From the NCBI RefSeq assembly GCF_000510645.1, contig NZ_KI783301.1:1246705-1310704 (forward strand): a stretch of 64,000 nucleotides of DNA. The letters run 5' to 3'. This document shows, piece by piece, positions 45,696-55,593 of the stretch; the first letter of the stretch is position 1; the number at the start of each line of letters is the position of its first letter. The notes below the pieces were generated by a model that searched no databases, was not told where the DNA came from, and saw only the letters and a program-made list of their open reading frames with translations. The translations under genes were made by a program, and so were the position numbers. Origin of the DNA: Thermicanus aegyptius DSM 12793. GTDB lineage: Bacteria; Bacillota; Bacilli; Thermicanales; Thermicanaceae.

Positions 45696-47444
45696 GTGAA
45701 ACATTCGGAGATCGATGGGTACCTCTTCGCGCGGATGGTGGTGGGAGCGGCAACCCATTTGAAACAGAATAAAAAAAAGGTGGACGATTTAAATGTCTTC
45801 CCGGTACCCGATGGGGACACGGGGACCAACATGACCTTATCTCTCACTTCCGGGGTAAATGAAATGGAGAAATCCCCTTCTTCGGATATTGGAAAAGTAG
45901 CCCAGGCATTGTCTAAGGGGTTGCTCATGGGGGCCAGGGGAAATTCCGGGGTCATCTTGTCTCAGCTTTTTAGAGGGTTTGGGAAAGCGATTGCAGATCA
46001 GTCTACCATTGGTGCCCTCGAGTTTGCCAATGCGCTGCAGCAAGGGGTGGAAACGGCATATAAAGCGGTCATGAAGCCTGTGGAAGGAACCATGCTGACC
46101 GTGGCGAAGGAGGCGGCGAAAGAGGCGTTAATGAGGGCGAAGAGGGAGAAGGATCTCACCCTCCTCATGAAGGATGTTTTACGGGCTGCAAAGGATGCCC
46201 TTGCCCGGACACCTGAGCAACTCCCCATCTTAAAGCAGGTGGGCGTTGTGGATTCCGGAGGCCAAGGTTTGGTTTTTGTCTACGAAGGATTTCTCTCCGT
46301 TTTGGCAGGAGAAGAGTTGGAGAGCGAGAATGAAGGCGTTCTTCATGATCTTTCCATCGCGGACGACTTGACCGAAATCGCCCATGAACGTTTGCCGGCC
46401 CAAGTAGGCATGCGCCCTGAAGAGATTGAATTCGGGTATTGCACTGAATTTATTATAGGTCTTAATAAACTTTACCAAGGAAATTTTGATGAAGCATTAT
46501 TTCGGACTCATCTTAGTCAATACGGGGATTCCCTCTTGGTCATTTCCGATGATGAATTGGTGAAGGTACATATCCACGCCGAACACCCCGGTGAGGTATT
46601 AAGCTACGCCCAACAGTATGGAGATTTTAAGAAGATTAAAATCGAAAATATGCGGGAACAGCTGGGGGAGATCTTGGATCGAGAGGAGGGGAAGAAGGGA
46701 GGAGGGGATCAAATGGAAACGGCCGGGAACGAGGATGAGCCACATCCTGCCCCAAATCCTGCTTTAACATCAGAACCGGAGAACAGGTCCCCGTACGCCC
46801 TGGTTGCCGTCGCTGCAGGAGAAGGTTTGGAGGAGATTTTTAGGAGCATCGGCGTTACGGAATTGATCCAAGGGGGCCAAACCATGAATCCCAGCACGGA
46901 AGAGATCGTTCATGCGATAGAGAAATTGAACGCGGATCACGTCTTTATTCTACCGAATAACAGCAATATCATTATGGCGGCGGAGCAGGCGAAGGAACTG
47001 GTTCATGTTCCGGTGACGGTCATCCCGACCAAAACGATCCCACAAGGAATTGCGGCCGCCATCGCCTTTGATCCCTTTGCATCCCCCGTCGAAAACGAGG
47101 AGAGGATGAACGAAGCCCTTTCCCGGGTAAAGACAGGACAAATCACCTATGCCGTCAGGGATTCCAAATTTGGTGAAGTGGAGATCAAAGAAGGGGATTA
47201 TCTCGGCATACGGGAAAAGGAAATCGTCATCAGCGATCCCGATCTCTCTCACGTAGCCAAAGGGTTAATTTCTCAAATGGTGGGAAAAGAAGATTCCATC
47301 TTGACGCTGATCACAGGGGAAGGGGTAGAGGCTGCCCTGGTGGATGAACTGGTCTCTTTCGTTCATAAAGAGTATCCGGATTTGGAAGTGGAACGGCAGT
47401 ATGGTGGACAGCCGGTTTACCTTTTCCTCTTTTCGGTTGAATAG
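45696..47444 (+). CDS. fakA: Fatty acid kinase catalytic subunit FakA (DAK-like, YloV)
   Basis: Phosphorylates fatty acids bound to FakB/DegV proteins for membrane lipid synthesis. 582 residues: N-terminal DhaL kinase domain with NVFPVPDGDTGTNM (Mg-ATP aspartates, about 33) and GARGNSGVILSQLFRG, a middle domain, and a C-terminal FakB-binding region (DAK1-like). An unusual Glu/Gly/Pro-rich linker (EEGKKGGG ... EDEPHPAPNP) is found near residue 330. The start is GTG 45696 with TAAGGAGG seven bases upstream. degV follows after nine bases. Confidence 0.93.
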   Translation: MKHSEIDGYLFARMVVGAATHLKQNKKKVDDLNVFPVPDGDTGTNMTLSLTSGVNEMEKSPSSDIGKVAQALSKGLLMGARGNSGVILSQLFRGFGKAIADQSTIGALEFANALQQGVETAYKAVMKPVEGTMLTVAKEAAKEALMRAKREKDLTLLMKDVLRAAKDALARTPEQLPILKQVGVVDSGGQGLVFVYEGFLSVLAGEELESENEGVLHDLSIADDLTEIAHERLPAQVGMRPEEIEFGYCTEFIIGLNKLYQGNFDEALFRTHLSQYGDSLLVISDDELVKVHIHAEHPGEVLSYAQQYGDFKKIKIENMREQLGEILDREEGKKGGGDQMETAGNEDEPHPAPNPALTSEPENRSPYALVAVAAGEGLEEIFRSIGVTELIQGGQTMNPSTEEIVHAIEKLNADHVFILPNNSNIIMAAEQAKELVHVPVTVIPTKTIPQGIAAAIAFDPFASPVENEERMNEALSRVKTGQITYAVRDSKFGEVEIKEGDYLGIREKEIVISDPDLSHVAKGLISQMVGKEDSILTLITGEGVEAALVDELVSFVHKEYPDLEVERQYGGQPVYLFLFSVE

Positions 47445-47453
47445 GAGGGCGAT

Positions 47454-48323
47454 ATGATGGAGAAGCAAGTCGTTCTGGTGACTGATAGTACCGCCGATAT
47501 TCCTCGAACGCTCATTGAGGAATTAGGGATCTATGTCATTCCTTTAAAAGTCCATTTTGACGGAGAGACTTTCTTGGACGGGGAGAGCATCACCCCGCCC
47601 CTCTTTTATCAAAAAGTAAGTCAGGTTCGGGATCTGCCCACCACTTCCCAGCCATCCCCCCTCGATTTTGTCTCTTTGTACGAGAGGATTGTCGAAGAAC
47701 ACCCCGGTTCCCATATCGTATCCATTCATCTCTCCGGTGCGCTGAGCGGCACGGTTCAATCGGCCCATATCGCCCGGGAGATGGTGGCAGGGAAGATCCC
47801 CGTGACGGTGATCGATTCCAAAAAAGCTTCTTATGCGATCGGGATTATCGTGGTAGCTGCGGCGGAGAAAGCGAAGAAGGGAGTTCCTGTGGATCCCCTC
47901 CTTCAATACGCGTGGGATTTGGTAGGCAATACCCATGTTTATTTCATGGTGGATACCCTTCACCATCTTCAGAAGGGGGGACGAATCGGTCGAGCCCAAG
48001 CCATCGTGGGCACTCTCCTTAATGTAAAGCCGATTCTCTCCCTGGATGAAATGGGGCAAGTGTACGCAAAAGAAAAAGCGAGGGGAGAAAAAAAGGCGCT
48101 GCAACGGATTTTAGAGTTGTTGCAACAAGAGGCGAAGAGGTATCATAAAATACGATTAGGGATCTCCCATGCCGATGTTCCGGAAAGGGCGAACGAGGTG
48201 AGGGAGATGTTAGAGAAGACCTTTCCCGGCGCCCCTATCGTGGTGACGGAGATCGGGGCGGTGATCGGCACGCATGTGGGAAAAGGAACGGTGGCCATCG
48301 CCCTTGCCCCCGACGAGGAGTAA
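47454..48323 (+). CDS. DegV family fatty-acid-binding protein (FakB type)
   Basis: 289 residues of the DegV fold. VTDSTADIP (10-18), LPTTSQPSP (about 60) and HLSGALSGTVQSA (about 87) line the fatty acid pocket, and GGRIGRAQA follows. It would present an acyl chain to FakA, encoded directly upstream, so the two form a complete kinase. AGGAGGG precedes the ATG. Its acyl preference cannot be read. Confidence 0.93.
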   Translation: MMEKQVVLVTDSTADIPRTLIEELGIYVIPLKVHFDGETFLDGESITPPLFYQKVSQVRDLPTTSQPSPLDFVSLYERIVEEHPGSHIVSIHLSGALSGTVQSAHIAREMVAGKIPVTVIDSKKASYAIGIIVVAAAEKAKKGVPVDPLLQYAWDLVGNTHVYFMVDTLHHLQKGGRIGRAQAIVGTLLNVKPILSLDEMGQVYAKEKARGEKKALQRILELLQQEAKRYHKIRLGISHADVPERANEVREMLEKTFPGAPIVVTEIGAVIGTHVGKGTVAIALAPDEE

Positions 48324-48341
48324 GATGGAGGGGTAACGTAA

Positions 48342-49004
48342 ATGAAATATCGTTCTGTCTTTGACATTATTGGTCCGATCATGATCGGTCCGTCAAGTTC
48401 CCATACGGCCGGTGCCGCGCGAATTGGGCGTATGGCCCGTTCCCTCTTCGGCAGAAAGCCGGAAAGGGCCGAGATTACCTTTTATGGCTCCTTTGCACAG
48501 ACGTATAAGGGGCATGGGACGGAAGTTGCCATCGTTGGAGGAATCCTTGACTTCGACACCTTTGATCCCCGTATGGTCGATTCTCTCACCATCGCAAAAG
48601 AAAAAGGGATTCAATTGAAGGTAGATGTGAGCGAAGAGCCGACCGACCATCCCAATACGGCCAGGGTTTGTTTGGAAGATGAAAAAGGAAGGCTGGAAAT
48701 CGTAGGAATCTCCATCGGCGGAGGAAAGGTGGAGATTGTGGAGTTAAACGGTTTTAAGCTTTCCCTCTCCGGAGAATACCCTGCCCTTCTCGTTCTCCAT
48801 GAAGATCGTTTTGGGATGATTGCCGCCGTAGCCAATCTTTTATCCAAACATGAGATCAATATCGGCAATATGCAGGTCTCCCGGAAAGGGAAAGGGAAAG
48901 AGGCTCTTATGATCATTGAAACGGACCAAAACGTCCCCCCTCCCATGGCGGAAGAGATCCGCAAAATTCCTTTCATCATGAATGTAGCGGTCATATGGCC
49001 CTAA
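48342..49004 (+). CDS. sdaAB: L-serine dehydratase, beta subunit
   Basis: With SdaAA turns L-serine into pyruvate and ammonia. 220 residues: N-terminal domain with GPIMIGPSSSHTAGAARIG (about 11-29) that binds serine or an allosteric ligand, and a C-terminal ACT domain (ALLVLHEDRFGMIAAVANLL). GGAGGGG is the ribosome-binding site. It lies between degV and sdaAA in the B. subtilis order. Confidence 0.95.
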   Translation: MKYRSVFDIIGPIMIGPSSSHTAGAARIGRMARSLFGRKPERAEITFYGSFAQTYKGHGTEVAIVGGILDFDTFDPRMVDSLTIAKEKGIQLKVDVSEEPTDHPNTARVCLEDEKGRLEIVGISIGGGKVEIVELNGFKLSLSGEYPALLVLHEDRFGMIAAVANLLSKHEINIGNMQVSRKGKGKEALMIIETDQNVPPPMAEEIRKIPFIMNVAVIWP

Positions 49005-49016
49005 GGAGCGATTGAG

Positions 49017-49898
49017 ATGTTTCGAACCATTGCCGAACTCATCGAACAGGCAGAGAATGGGAAGATGCGGATCGCCCAGGTGATGATCGATCAGGAGCAG
49101 GAGATCTCCGGACGCAGCGTCGAAGCGATTCGACAGGAAATGGAACGAAATCTACAGGTGATGGAACAAGCCGTAAACCGGGGGATGACGGAAGAGATTC
49201 GGTCCCGCAGCGGTTTAACCGGAGGAGATGCCCGTAAACTCCTACGTTATTTGGAGGAAGGGAAGAGCCTTTCAGGAGAGCCGATCTTACGTGCGGTGAT
49301 GGGGGCGATGGCGACCAACGAAGTGAATGCGGCGATGGGAACGATTTGCGCCACTCCCACGGCCGGTTCGGCAGGCGTTGTGCCGGGCGTCCTTTTCGCC
49401 TATGCGCCTCGTCTCGGGGCTTCCAGGGAGATGATGGTGGATTTCCTCTTTACGGCGGGCGCCTTCGGTTTTTGCGTGGCCAATAATGCCTTTATCTCCG
49501 GAGCGGCAGGGGGATGCCAGGCAGAAGTCGGTTCCGCTACGGCGATGGCGGCCGGAGCTTTGACGGAGATGGCCGGGGGGACGCCAACCCAAGCAGGGCA
49601 TGCCTTTGCCATCGCTTTGAAGAACCTGCTGGGTCTGGTCTGCGATCCGGTGGCTGGGCTTGTGGAGGTCCCCTGTGTAAAGAGGAATGCCATGGGGGCT
49701 GCGGTCGCTTCCATGGCTGCCGATATGGCCTTGGCGGGGATTGAAAGCGTTATTCCCCCGGATGAAGTGGTTTTGGCCATGTATAGGGTTGGGCGCATGA
49801 TGCCCGGTGCCTTGAGAGAAACCGCATTAGGAGGGTTGGCAGCTACGCCGACGGGAAAGGCTTTGGAAAGAAAGATCTTCGGCGAGCTAAGGAAATGA
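49017..49898 (+). CDS. sdaAA: L-serine dehydratase, alpha subunit
   Basis: 293-residue catalytic subunit that holds a 4Fe-4S cluster instead of PLP. Three cluster cysteines are visible: in GTICATPTAGSAGV (about 105), and in CDPVAGLVEVPC (about 212 and 223). The Gly/Ala-rich body (GAAGGCQAEVGSATAMAAGA) is typical. It starts 12 bases after sdaAB and its stop overlaps the recG ATG. Confidence 0.96.
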   Translation: MFRTIAELIEQAENGKMRIAQVMIDQEQEISGRSVEAIRQEMERNLQVMEQAVNRGMTEEIRSRSGLTGGDARKLLRYLEEGKSLSGEPILRAVMGAMATNEVNAAMGTICATPTAGSAGVVPGVLFAYAPRLGASREMMVDFLFTAGAFGFCVANNAFISGAAGGCQAEVGSATAMAAGALTEMAGGTPTQAGHAFAIALKNLLGLVCDPVAGLVEVPCVKRNAMGAAVASMAADMALAGIESVIPPDEVVLAMYRVGRMMPGALRETALGGLAATPTGKALERKIFGELRK

Positions 49899-51955
49899 CG
49901 GGAACACGGTTAGAAGAACCTTTGGGTAATCTGAAAGGAATTGGAAAGAATCGAGTGGAGTTGCTCAGATCCCTAGGGATTGAGACGGTAGGGGATCTCC
50001 TATTCTATTTTCCCTTTCGCTACGATGATTTCCGTTTTAGGTCGTTAAGAGAGATGAGAAGGGAGGAGCCCCTGTCCATTCGAGGGATTGTGGCTTCCGA
50101 ACCCATGCTCCGCTATTATACCAAGAAGAAATCCCGTTTGGCCGTCATCGTTGAGACGGAAGAGATGCCCGTAACGGCCGTCTGGTTTAATCAACCTTAT
50201 ATGAAAGAACGCCTTCAACCCGGAAAACGCCTCTTTCTCTTTGGGAAATATGATCCTCTCAAACAGCAGATCGTGGTGAGCGAAACCTCCTTTAACGAGG
50301 AGAAGAAAACGAACCGAAACGGCTTGCAGCCGGTTTACTCCGTTTCAGGCTCCGTGAGCGTAAAATGGCTAAGAGGCATCATCGAGGAATCCCTGCGACT
50401 GTACGGGGAGGAGATTGAAGAGATCTTGCCTGATGAATTGGTTACGCGTTATCGGCTGATGGACCGACGGGAAGCGGTAAGAACCCTTCATTTTCCCCCC
50501 GATGAGACGGCCCTCGCTTTGGCCCGACGGCGTATGGTCTATGAGGAGCTCTTTCTCTTTCAACTGAAACTGCAGGCATATAAGCGCATCAACAAGGCGA
50601 TTCCTGACGGAACGGTCCACCGGTTTCCCATGGAGAAGATTGAGGAGTTTATAAGGAATCTTCCTTTCCCCCTCACCAACGCCCAGCGGCGGGTGATCGA
50701 TGAGATTTTGTCCGATATGCGCTCTCCCTATGGAATGAATCGCCTTCTTCAGGGAGATGTGGGCTCGGGAAAGACGGTGGTGGCCGCCGTCGCCCTTTAT
50801 GCCGCCGTTTTGGCAGGATATCAGGCGGCTTTTATGGTACCCACAGAAATCTTGGCGGAGCAGCATTACCGTACGCTGAAGGAACTTCTGGAGCCGCAAG
50901 AGGTAACCATTGCCCTTTTGTCAGGGAACATTTCCGCCGGAAGGAGACGAGATCTTCTAGGAGAGGTAGCCTTGGGATGGATCGACATCCTCGTTGGAAC
51001 CCATGCCCTCATTCAGGAGGATGTTTCTTTTCATTCGTTGGGGCTTGTGATCACCGATGAGCAACACCGCTTTGGAGTAAGGCAAAGAAAAATCCTGCGT
51101 GAGAAAGGAAAGCGGCCCGACATTCTTTTTATGACGGCGACTCCGATTCCCCGAACCCTAGCGATTACCGCTTTCGGAGATATGGAGATATCCACTTTAG
51201 ACGAAATGCCTGCAGGGAGAAAGCCTGTAACCACCGAATGGACGGTTCCGGAGCGTTGGGATCGGGTTTGCGCCCTTTTGCGTCAAGAGATGGAAAAAGG
51301 ACGACAAGCCTATGTGATCTCCCCCCTCATCGAGGAGTCGGAGAAGATGGACCTGGCCAATGCTACGGACCTTTATATGAAGCTGGTTAAGACCTTTCCC
51401 CAGTTTCGCGTCGGGCTCATGCATGGACGCCTTCCGTCCAAGGAAAAGGATGATGTGATGTCCCGCTTTGTAAAAGGGGAGATCGATCTTCTCGTTTCCA
51501 CTACCGTGGTGGAGGTAGGCGTCAATGTTCCCAATGCGACGGTCATGGTGATTGTAGATGCGGACCGTTTTGGGTTGGCTCAACTTCATCAGCTCCGAGG
51601 GCGGGTAGGGCGGGGGGGAGAGAAATCATACTGTATTCTGATCGCCGATGCCAAATCGGAAACGGCCAGGGAGCGAATGAATGTGATGCGGGAAACCCAT
51701 GACGGATTTGAAATCGCCCGCAGGGATTTGGAACTGAGGGGACCCGGAGATTTTTTCGGTACGAAGCAGAGCGGACTTCCCGATTTCCGACTCGCCGACC
51801 TAACCTCTTCACGGGATTTTAAGATCTTAGAAATCGCACGGGAAGATGCGGCTCGCCTCCTAGAAACGGATTCTTTCTGGACGGATCCTGCCTGGAAAAA
51901 GCTTCGCCATTATTTAAAAAAAGAGGCGAGTCTGGAGGAGAAAATTCTCGATTAA
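49895..51955 (+). CDS. recG: ATP-dependent DNA helicase RecG
   Basis: Branch-migration helicase that regresses stalled forks. 686 residues: wedge/OB domain (about 60-150), helicase motif I LLQGDVGSGKTVVA (286-293), DEQH box TDEQHRFGV (387), motif III MTATPIPRTLA, motif VI QLHQLRGRVGRGG, and the C-terminal TRG region (FFGTKQSGLPDFRLADL). The ATG overlaps the sdaAA stop. In B. subtilis fapR-plsX follow; here rsmD does. Confidence 0.97.
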   Translation: MTGTRLEEPLGNLKGIGKNRVELLRSLGIETVGDLLFYFPFRYDDFRFRSLREMRREEPLSIRGIVASEPMLRYYTKKKSRLAVIVETEEMPVTAVWFNQPYMKERLQPGKRLFLFGKYDPLKQQIVVSETSFNEEKKTNRNGLQPVYSVSGSVSVKWLRGIIEESLRLYGEEIEEILPDELVTRYRLMDRREAVRTLHFPPDETALALARRRMVYEELFLFQLKLQAYKRINKAIPDGTVHRFPMEKIEEFIRNLPFPLTNAQRRVIDEILSDMRSPYGMNRLLQGDVGSGKTVVAAVALYAAVLAGYQAAFMVPTEILAEQHYRTLKELLEPQEVTIALLSGNISAGRRRDLLGEVALGWIDILVGTHALIQEDVSFHSLGLVITDEQHRFGVRQRKILREKGKRPDILFMTATPIPRTLAITAFGDMEISTLDEMPAGRKPVTTEWTVPERWDRVCALLRQEMEKGRQAYVISPLIEESEKMDLANATDLYMKLVKTFPQFRVGLMHGRLPSKEKDDVMSRFVKGEIDLLVSTTVVEVGVNVPNATVMVIVDADRFGLAQLHQLRGRVGRGGEKSYCILIADAKSETARERMNVMRETHDGFEIARRDLELRGPGDFFGTKQSGLPDFRLADLTSSRDFKILEIAREDAARLLETDSFWTDPAWKKLRHYLKKEASLEEKILD

Positions 51956-51998
51956 CCAATAGAACCTGTAGAGGGGCTTTTTGAGGAATTCAAAAAAG

Positions 51999-52025
51999 GA
52001 GCACCTGCGGGGTACGCAGATGCTC
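51999..52025. repeat. Stem-loop between recG and rsmD
   Basis: GAGCACCTGCG / CGCAGATGCTC with loop GGGTA (51999-52009, 52015-52025), ten of eleven pairs. No T-run follows, so it is not a simple terminator. It sits in a 244-base gap without a gene; upstream start codons in the rsmD frame are not used. Confidence 0.5.
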
Positions 52026-52199
52026 AATTGGGAGAGGAGAAACCGGAGGAAGAGCTTATGGGGAAACGTAAGTCTTCTCCGCGGTTGTCGGCGACACTTC
52101 CGTGCCGCTATCCATATCTTTTCCCCACTTGTGGAAATATATACATACGTTGTAAAAAAAATAGGCTCAACAAATCAAAGGGGCAAAGGAGGTTGGGGG

Positions 52200-52760
52200 A
52201 TGCGGGTTATTTCAGGGAAGTGGAAGGGAAGAAAGCTTTTCGCCGTCCCCGGCCGCACGACGAGACCCACTGCAGATAAGGTAAAAGAAGCCCTTTTTAA
52301 CATGATTGGTCCCTATTTCACAGGGGGAATCGGTCTTGATCTTTTTGCCGGGACGGGGGGATTGGGCATTGAGGCTTTGAGCAGGGGATTTGACCGCTTC
52401 ATTTTTATCGACCGGGATATCAGAGCGGTGGAGACAATTCGCGCCAATTTAAAACAAGTGGGGGGATGGGACGAAGCGGAGGTTTACAGGAGTGATGCCG
52501 ATCGCGCCCTTTCCCAACTCAAAAAGAGGGGATTTCGGTTTCACCTCGTTTTCATGGATCCTCCCTATGCGGAGGAGAAGAACGTTCATTTCCTGGAAAG
52601 GTTTCTCGAGGAGAACCTTTTGGAACCTGGAGCGATCGTCGTTGTGGAGAGGGATCGGGAACGGGAGATTCACTTCCGGGATACCCGTCTTCCGCTATGG
52701 AAAGAGAGTCGTTTCGGCGATACCGCTTTGAGCATTTATCTGAGAGAGAAGTCGCCTTAA
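52200..52760 (+). CDS. rsmD: 16S rRNA m2G966 methyltransferase RsmD
   Basis: 186 residues. MRVISGKWKGRKL is the characteristic start, followed by RPTADKVKEALFNMI, the SAM motif GLDLFAGTGGLGIEALSRG and the catalytic MDPPYAEE. It modifies G966 (E. coli numbering) of 16S rRNA. The ATG at 52200 has AAAGGAGG nine bases upstream; the open frame extends further left but without such a site. It pairs with coaD, as in many Bacillales. Confidence 0.95.
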   Translation: MRVISGKWKGRKLFAVPGRTTRPTADKVKEALFNMIGPYFTGGIGLDLFAGTGGLGIEALSRGFDRFIFIDRDIRAVETIRANLKQVGGWDEAEVYRSDADRALSQLKKRGFRFHLVFMDPPYAEEKNVHFLERFLEENLLEPGAIVVVERDREREIHFRDTRLPLWKESRFGDTALSIYLREKSP

Positions 52761-52854
52761 GCTTTTAAGAAAAGCGAATCAAAAACTCTCTTGATTTCTT
52801 ATGAAGCAAGGATTAAGGTAAAATGGATTGATGTTTGAGGGTTGATGAAGTTGA

Positions 52855-53361
<507 letters not shown>

Positions 53362-53397
53362 CTTTCATGACGGGTTCCAAGGAATGAACTTCAAAGG

Positions 53398-53430
53398 TCT
53401 TGTCGAAAAGTTTCGGCAGGATTTTTTCTT
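53398..53430 (+). terminator. Intrinsic terminator after coaD
   Basis: TCTTGTCGAAA (53398-53408) pairs with TTTCGGCAGGA (53411-53421) with two G-U pairs and a two-base loop, followed by six T. Ends the rsmD-coaD transcript before the com operon. Confidence 0.82.
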
Positions 53431-53482
53431 TTTCCGGCGAATTTTCTTAAGAGAGAAAACCGTCAAAAAGTAGGGATTATGC

Positions 53483-54520
53483 ATGAAAAGCAGCGAATTG
53501 GAGCAGAAGATCATCGGACATGCCGTTTCTGTCCGGGCTTCCGACATTCATGTAGAGCCCCGGGATGGTTGGTGGGAGATCCGTCTTCGGATTCACGGAA
53601 TACTCGTCCATTTTATGAGATTAGACGCTGAAGAAGGAGGAGCCCTCGTTCAGCGGTTGAAGGTAAAGGGGAAGATGAATATTAGCGAAAAGCGTCTTCC
53701 CCAGGATGGAAGTTATACGTTTCAGACAGAAGATGGATCTTCTTATGATCTCCGTCTCTCTACGTTGCCTACGATCGAAGGTGAAAAAGTAAGCCTTCGC
53801 ATTTTATATCGGGAACCGGAATACTCCCAAATGGATCAACTCGGGTTCTCCCCTCTCGATTTGCAAGAGGTGTTGTCCTGGCTTAAAGATCCGATGGGGC
53901 TCATTTTAATCACAGGGCCCACCGGTTCCGGGAAGACGACGACCCTTTATGCGATGTTGCAAACTTTAAATACCGGACGTTATAACATCTGTACGATCGA
54001 AGATCCCATCGAATTCCGTATTGAGGGGGTTAACCAAGTACAGGTGAATGAAGAAGCAGGTTTGACCTTTTCCCAGGGACTCCGATCTCTCCTCAGGCAA
54101 GATCCCGATGTGATCATTATTGGGGAGATTCGGGATCGGGAAACGGCCGATATGGCGATCCGTGCCAGTCTGACCGGTCACCTGGTATTGGCCACCTTAC
54201 ATACATTGGACGCGGCTACGGCCATTACTCGTTTGTTGGAGATGGGAATCGAACCCTATTTGGTTACCACAGCGGTTAAAGGAGTAATTTCTCAGTGTAT
54301 GCATAGCATTCCTTGTCCCCATTGCAATGGAGTAGGATGCCGTCATTGCGGGAATATGGGATTTTCGCACCGGACTCCCATCTTTGAAGTGCTTCGCATT
54401 AATGAGGAGCTCTCTCTTTATATCCTGGAAAAACGACCTGCAAATGAGATTCGCCGGGCTTCAAAAGGAATGATTTCAACCCAGATGGAACTTCACTATG
54501 GGGGGATTTATCATTCGTAA
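53483..54520 (+). CDS. comGA: ComGA-like competence traffic ATPase
   Basis: Cytoplasmic GspE/PilB-type ATPase that powers the competence pseudopilus. 345 residues: N-terminal domain (ASDIHVEPRDG), Walker A GPTGSGKTTTLYAML (about 144), Asp box TIEDPIEF, Walker B DPDVIIIGEIRD, His box LATLHT, and a tetracysteine zinc knot (CPHCNGVGCRHCG) near residue 277. It is the first gene of a comG-type operon and overlaps comGB by 23 bases. No obvious ComK box was seen in the 50 bases upstream. Confidence 0.93.
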   Translation: MKSSELEQKIIGHAVSVRASDIHVEPRDGWWEIRLRIHGILVHFMRLDAEEGGALVQRLKVKGKMNISEKRLPQDGSYTFQTEDGSSYDLRLSTLPTIEGEKVSLRILYREPEYSQMDQLGFSPLDLQEVLSWLKDPMGLILITGPTGSGKTTTLYAMLQTLNTGRYNICTIEDPIEFRIEGVNQVQVNEEAGLTFSQGLRSLLRQDPDVIIIGEIRDRETADMAIRASLTGHLVLATLHTLDAATAITRLLEMGIEPYLVTTAVKGVISQCMHSIPCPHCNGVGCRHCGNMGFSHRTPIFEVLRINEELSLYILEKRPANEIRRASKGMISTQMELHYGGIYHS

Positions 54521-55562
54521 ACTGCGGTTGCAAAAAAGATCTTCATGGAAATGGGGGGAGTTGTCCCGTTTTGCCCAACAGTTAGGGAAGCTTCTCCAGG
54601 CGGGCCTTCCGATTATGACGGCTTTAGAGCTGCTCTATCGGCAAGAGAGAAAAAGGAAAAGGGAGCTTATGCACATGATGGCAAGGTTGACTGAGGGAAA
54701 GGGGCTGACCGATGCTTTTCAGGATGCCGGCTTTCCGCCTCTCTTTCTCTCCCTGATGGGAATGGCGGAATATCATGGTGAAATCGGGAAGAGCTTGATA
54801 CAGATCGGGGACTGGTATGAGCGGAATGACCGGTTCAAAAGGAATATGATCCAAAAACTATCCTACCCTTTTTTTCTCCTCCTCTGTTCTTGTTTTCTTC
54901 TCATATTTTTCATAACGGTGATGTTGCCCCAATTTGAAGGACTTTTTCGCACTTTCCAGGAAGAGATCCCTCCCATTACGGCTTTTCTCCTTTTTCTTTC
55001 CCGATGGATGAGGGATCATGATCTCCTCCTTCTCTTCGTATTTTCTCTGATGGGATCGGGGTTTTTCCTGCTCTTTCTTTTTCTTCGACGGAAAGGAAAA
55101 ACATTCTCCCTCCTTCTCTCCCTCCCTTTCGTCGGGAATTACCTCCGCAGCCTGTATACCTTGAGAATATCCTCCCAGTTAGGTCTCCTGTTGGAGGCAG
55201 GTCTTGGCATTCAGGAAGGATTAAAAGCGATCAGGAGCCGAATGGGGGGAATCGAGGTGGGAGCCACCTTATCCCTCTTGGAACAACACATTCTGGATGG
55301 TTATCCCCTTTCCACCTTTTCTCCCCCTCTGCCTCTTTTTCAGGATGAATTTTTTCGCCTTGCCGCGTTGGGAGAAAGTCAAGGGAACATGGGGGAACAG
55401 CTCCTTCTCTATGGCCAATTTTTGGAGGAGGATTTGGCGCGGAAGGGTGAGACCCTCCTCAGGTGGGTTGAACCCGTCACACTCCTGATCCTTGGTGGAA
55501 TCGTCGCTTTTCTTATCCTCGCCCTCTTTCTACCCTTCTTTCAAGTCATGCAGAGAATCTAG
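54498..55562 (+). CDS. comGB: ComGB-like competence membrane protein (GspF family)
   Basis: 354 residues, the polytopic inner platform of the pseudopilus machine. Two GspF domains are visible (QQLGKLLQAGLPIMTALELL near 28; and LRISSQLGLLLEAGLGIQEGL near 220) and three strongly hydrophobic membrane spans near 125-145, 170-192 and 330-350. ATG 54498 lies within comGA, so translation is coupled. The next gene begins 31 bases on and is not comGC. Confidence 0.92.
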   Translation: MGGFIIRKLRLQKRSSWKWGELSRFAQQLGKLLQAGLPIMTALELLYRQERKRKRELMHMMARLTEGKGLTDAFQDAGFPPLFLSLMGMAEYHGEIGKSLIQIGDWYERNDRFKRNMIQKLSYPFFLLLCSCFLLIFFITVMLPQFEGLFRTFQEEIPPITAFLLFLSRWMRDHDLLLLFVFSLMGSGFFLLFLFLRRKGKTFSLLLSLPFVGNYLRSLYTLRISSQLGLLLEAGLGIQEGLKAIRSRMGGIEVGATLSLLEQHILDGYPLSTFSPPLPLFQDEFFRLAALGESQGNMGEQLLLYGQFLEEDLARKGETLLRWVEPVTLLILGGIVAFLILALFLPFFQVMQRI

Positions 55563-55593
55563 AGGGGATTCCTCTTAAAAACTTGGAGAACTA

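Noticed and set aside
45584-45772. 62-codon frame between the asp23-like gene and fakA
   Set aside because: Overlaps the fakA start and Shine-Dalgarno in another frame; no homology pattern.
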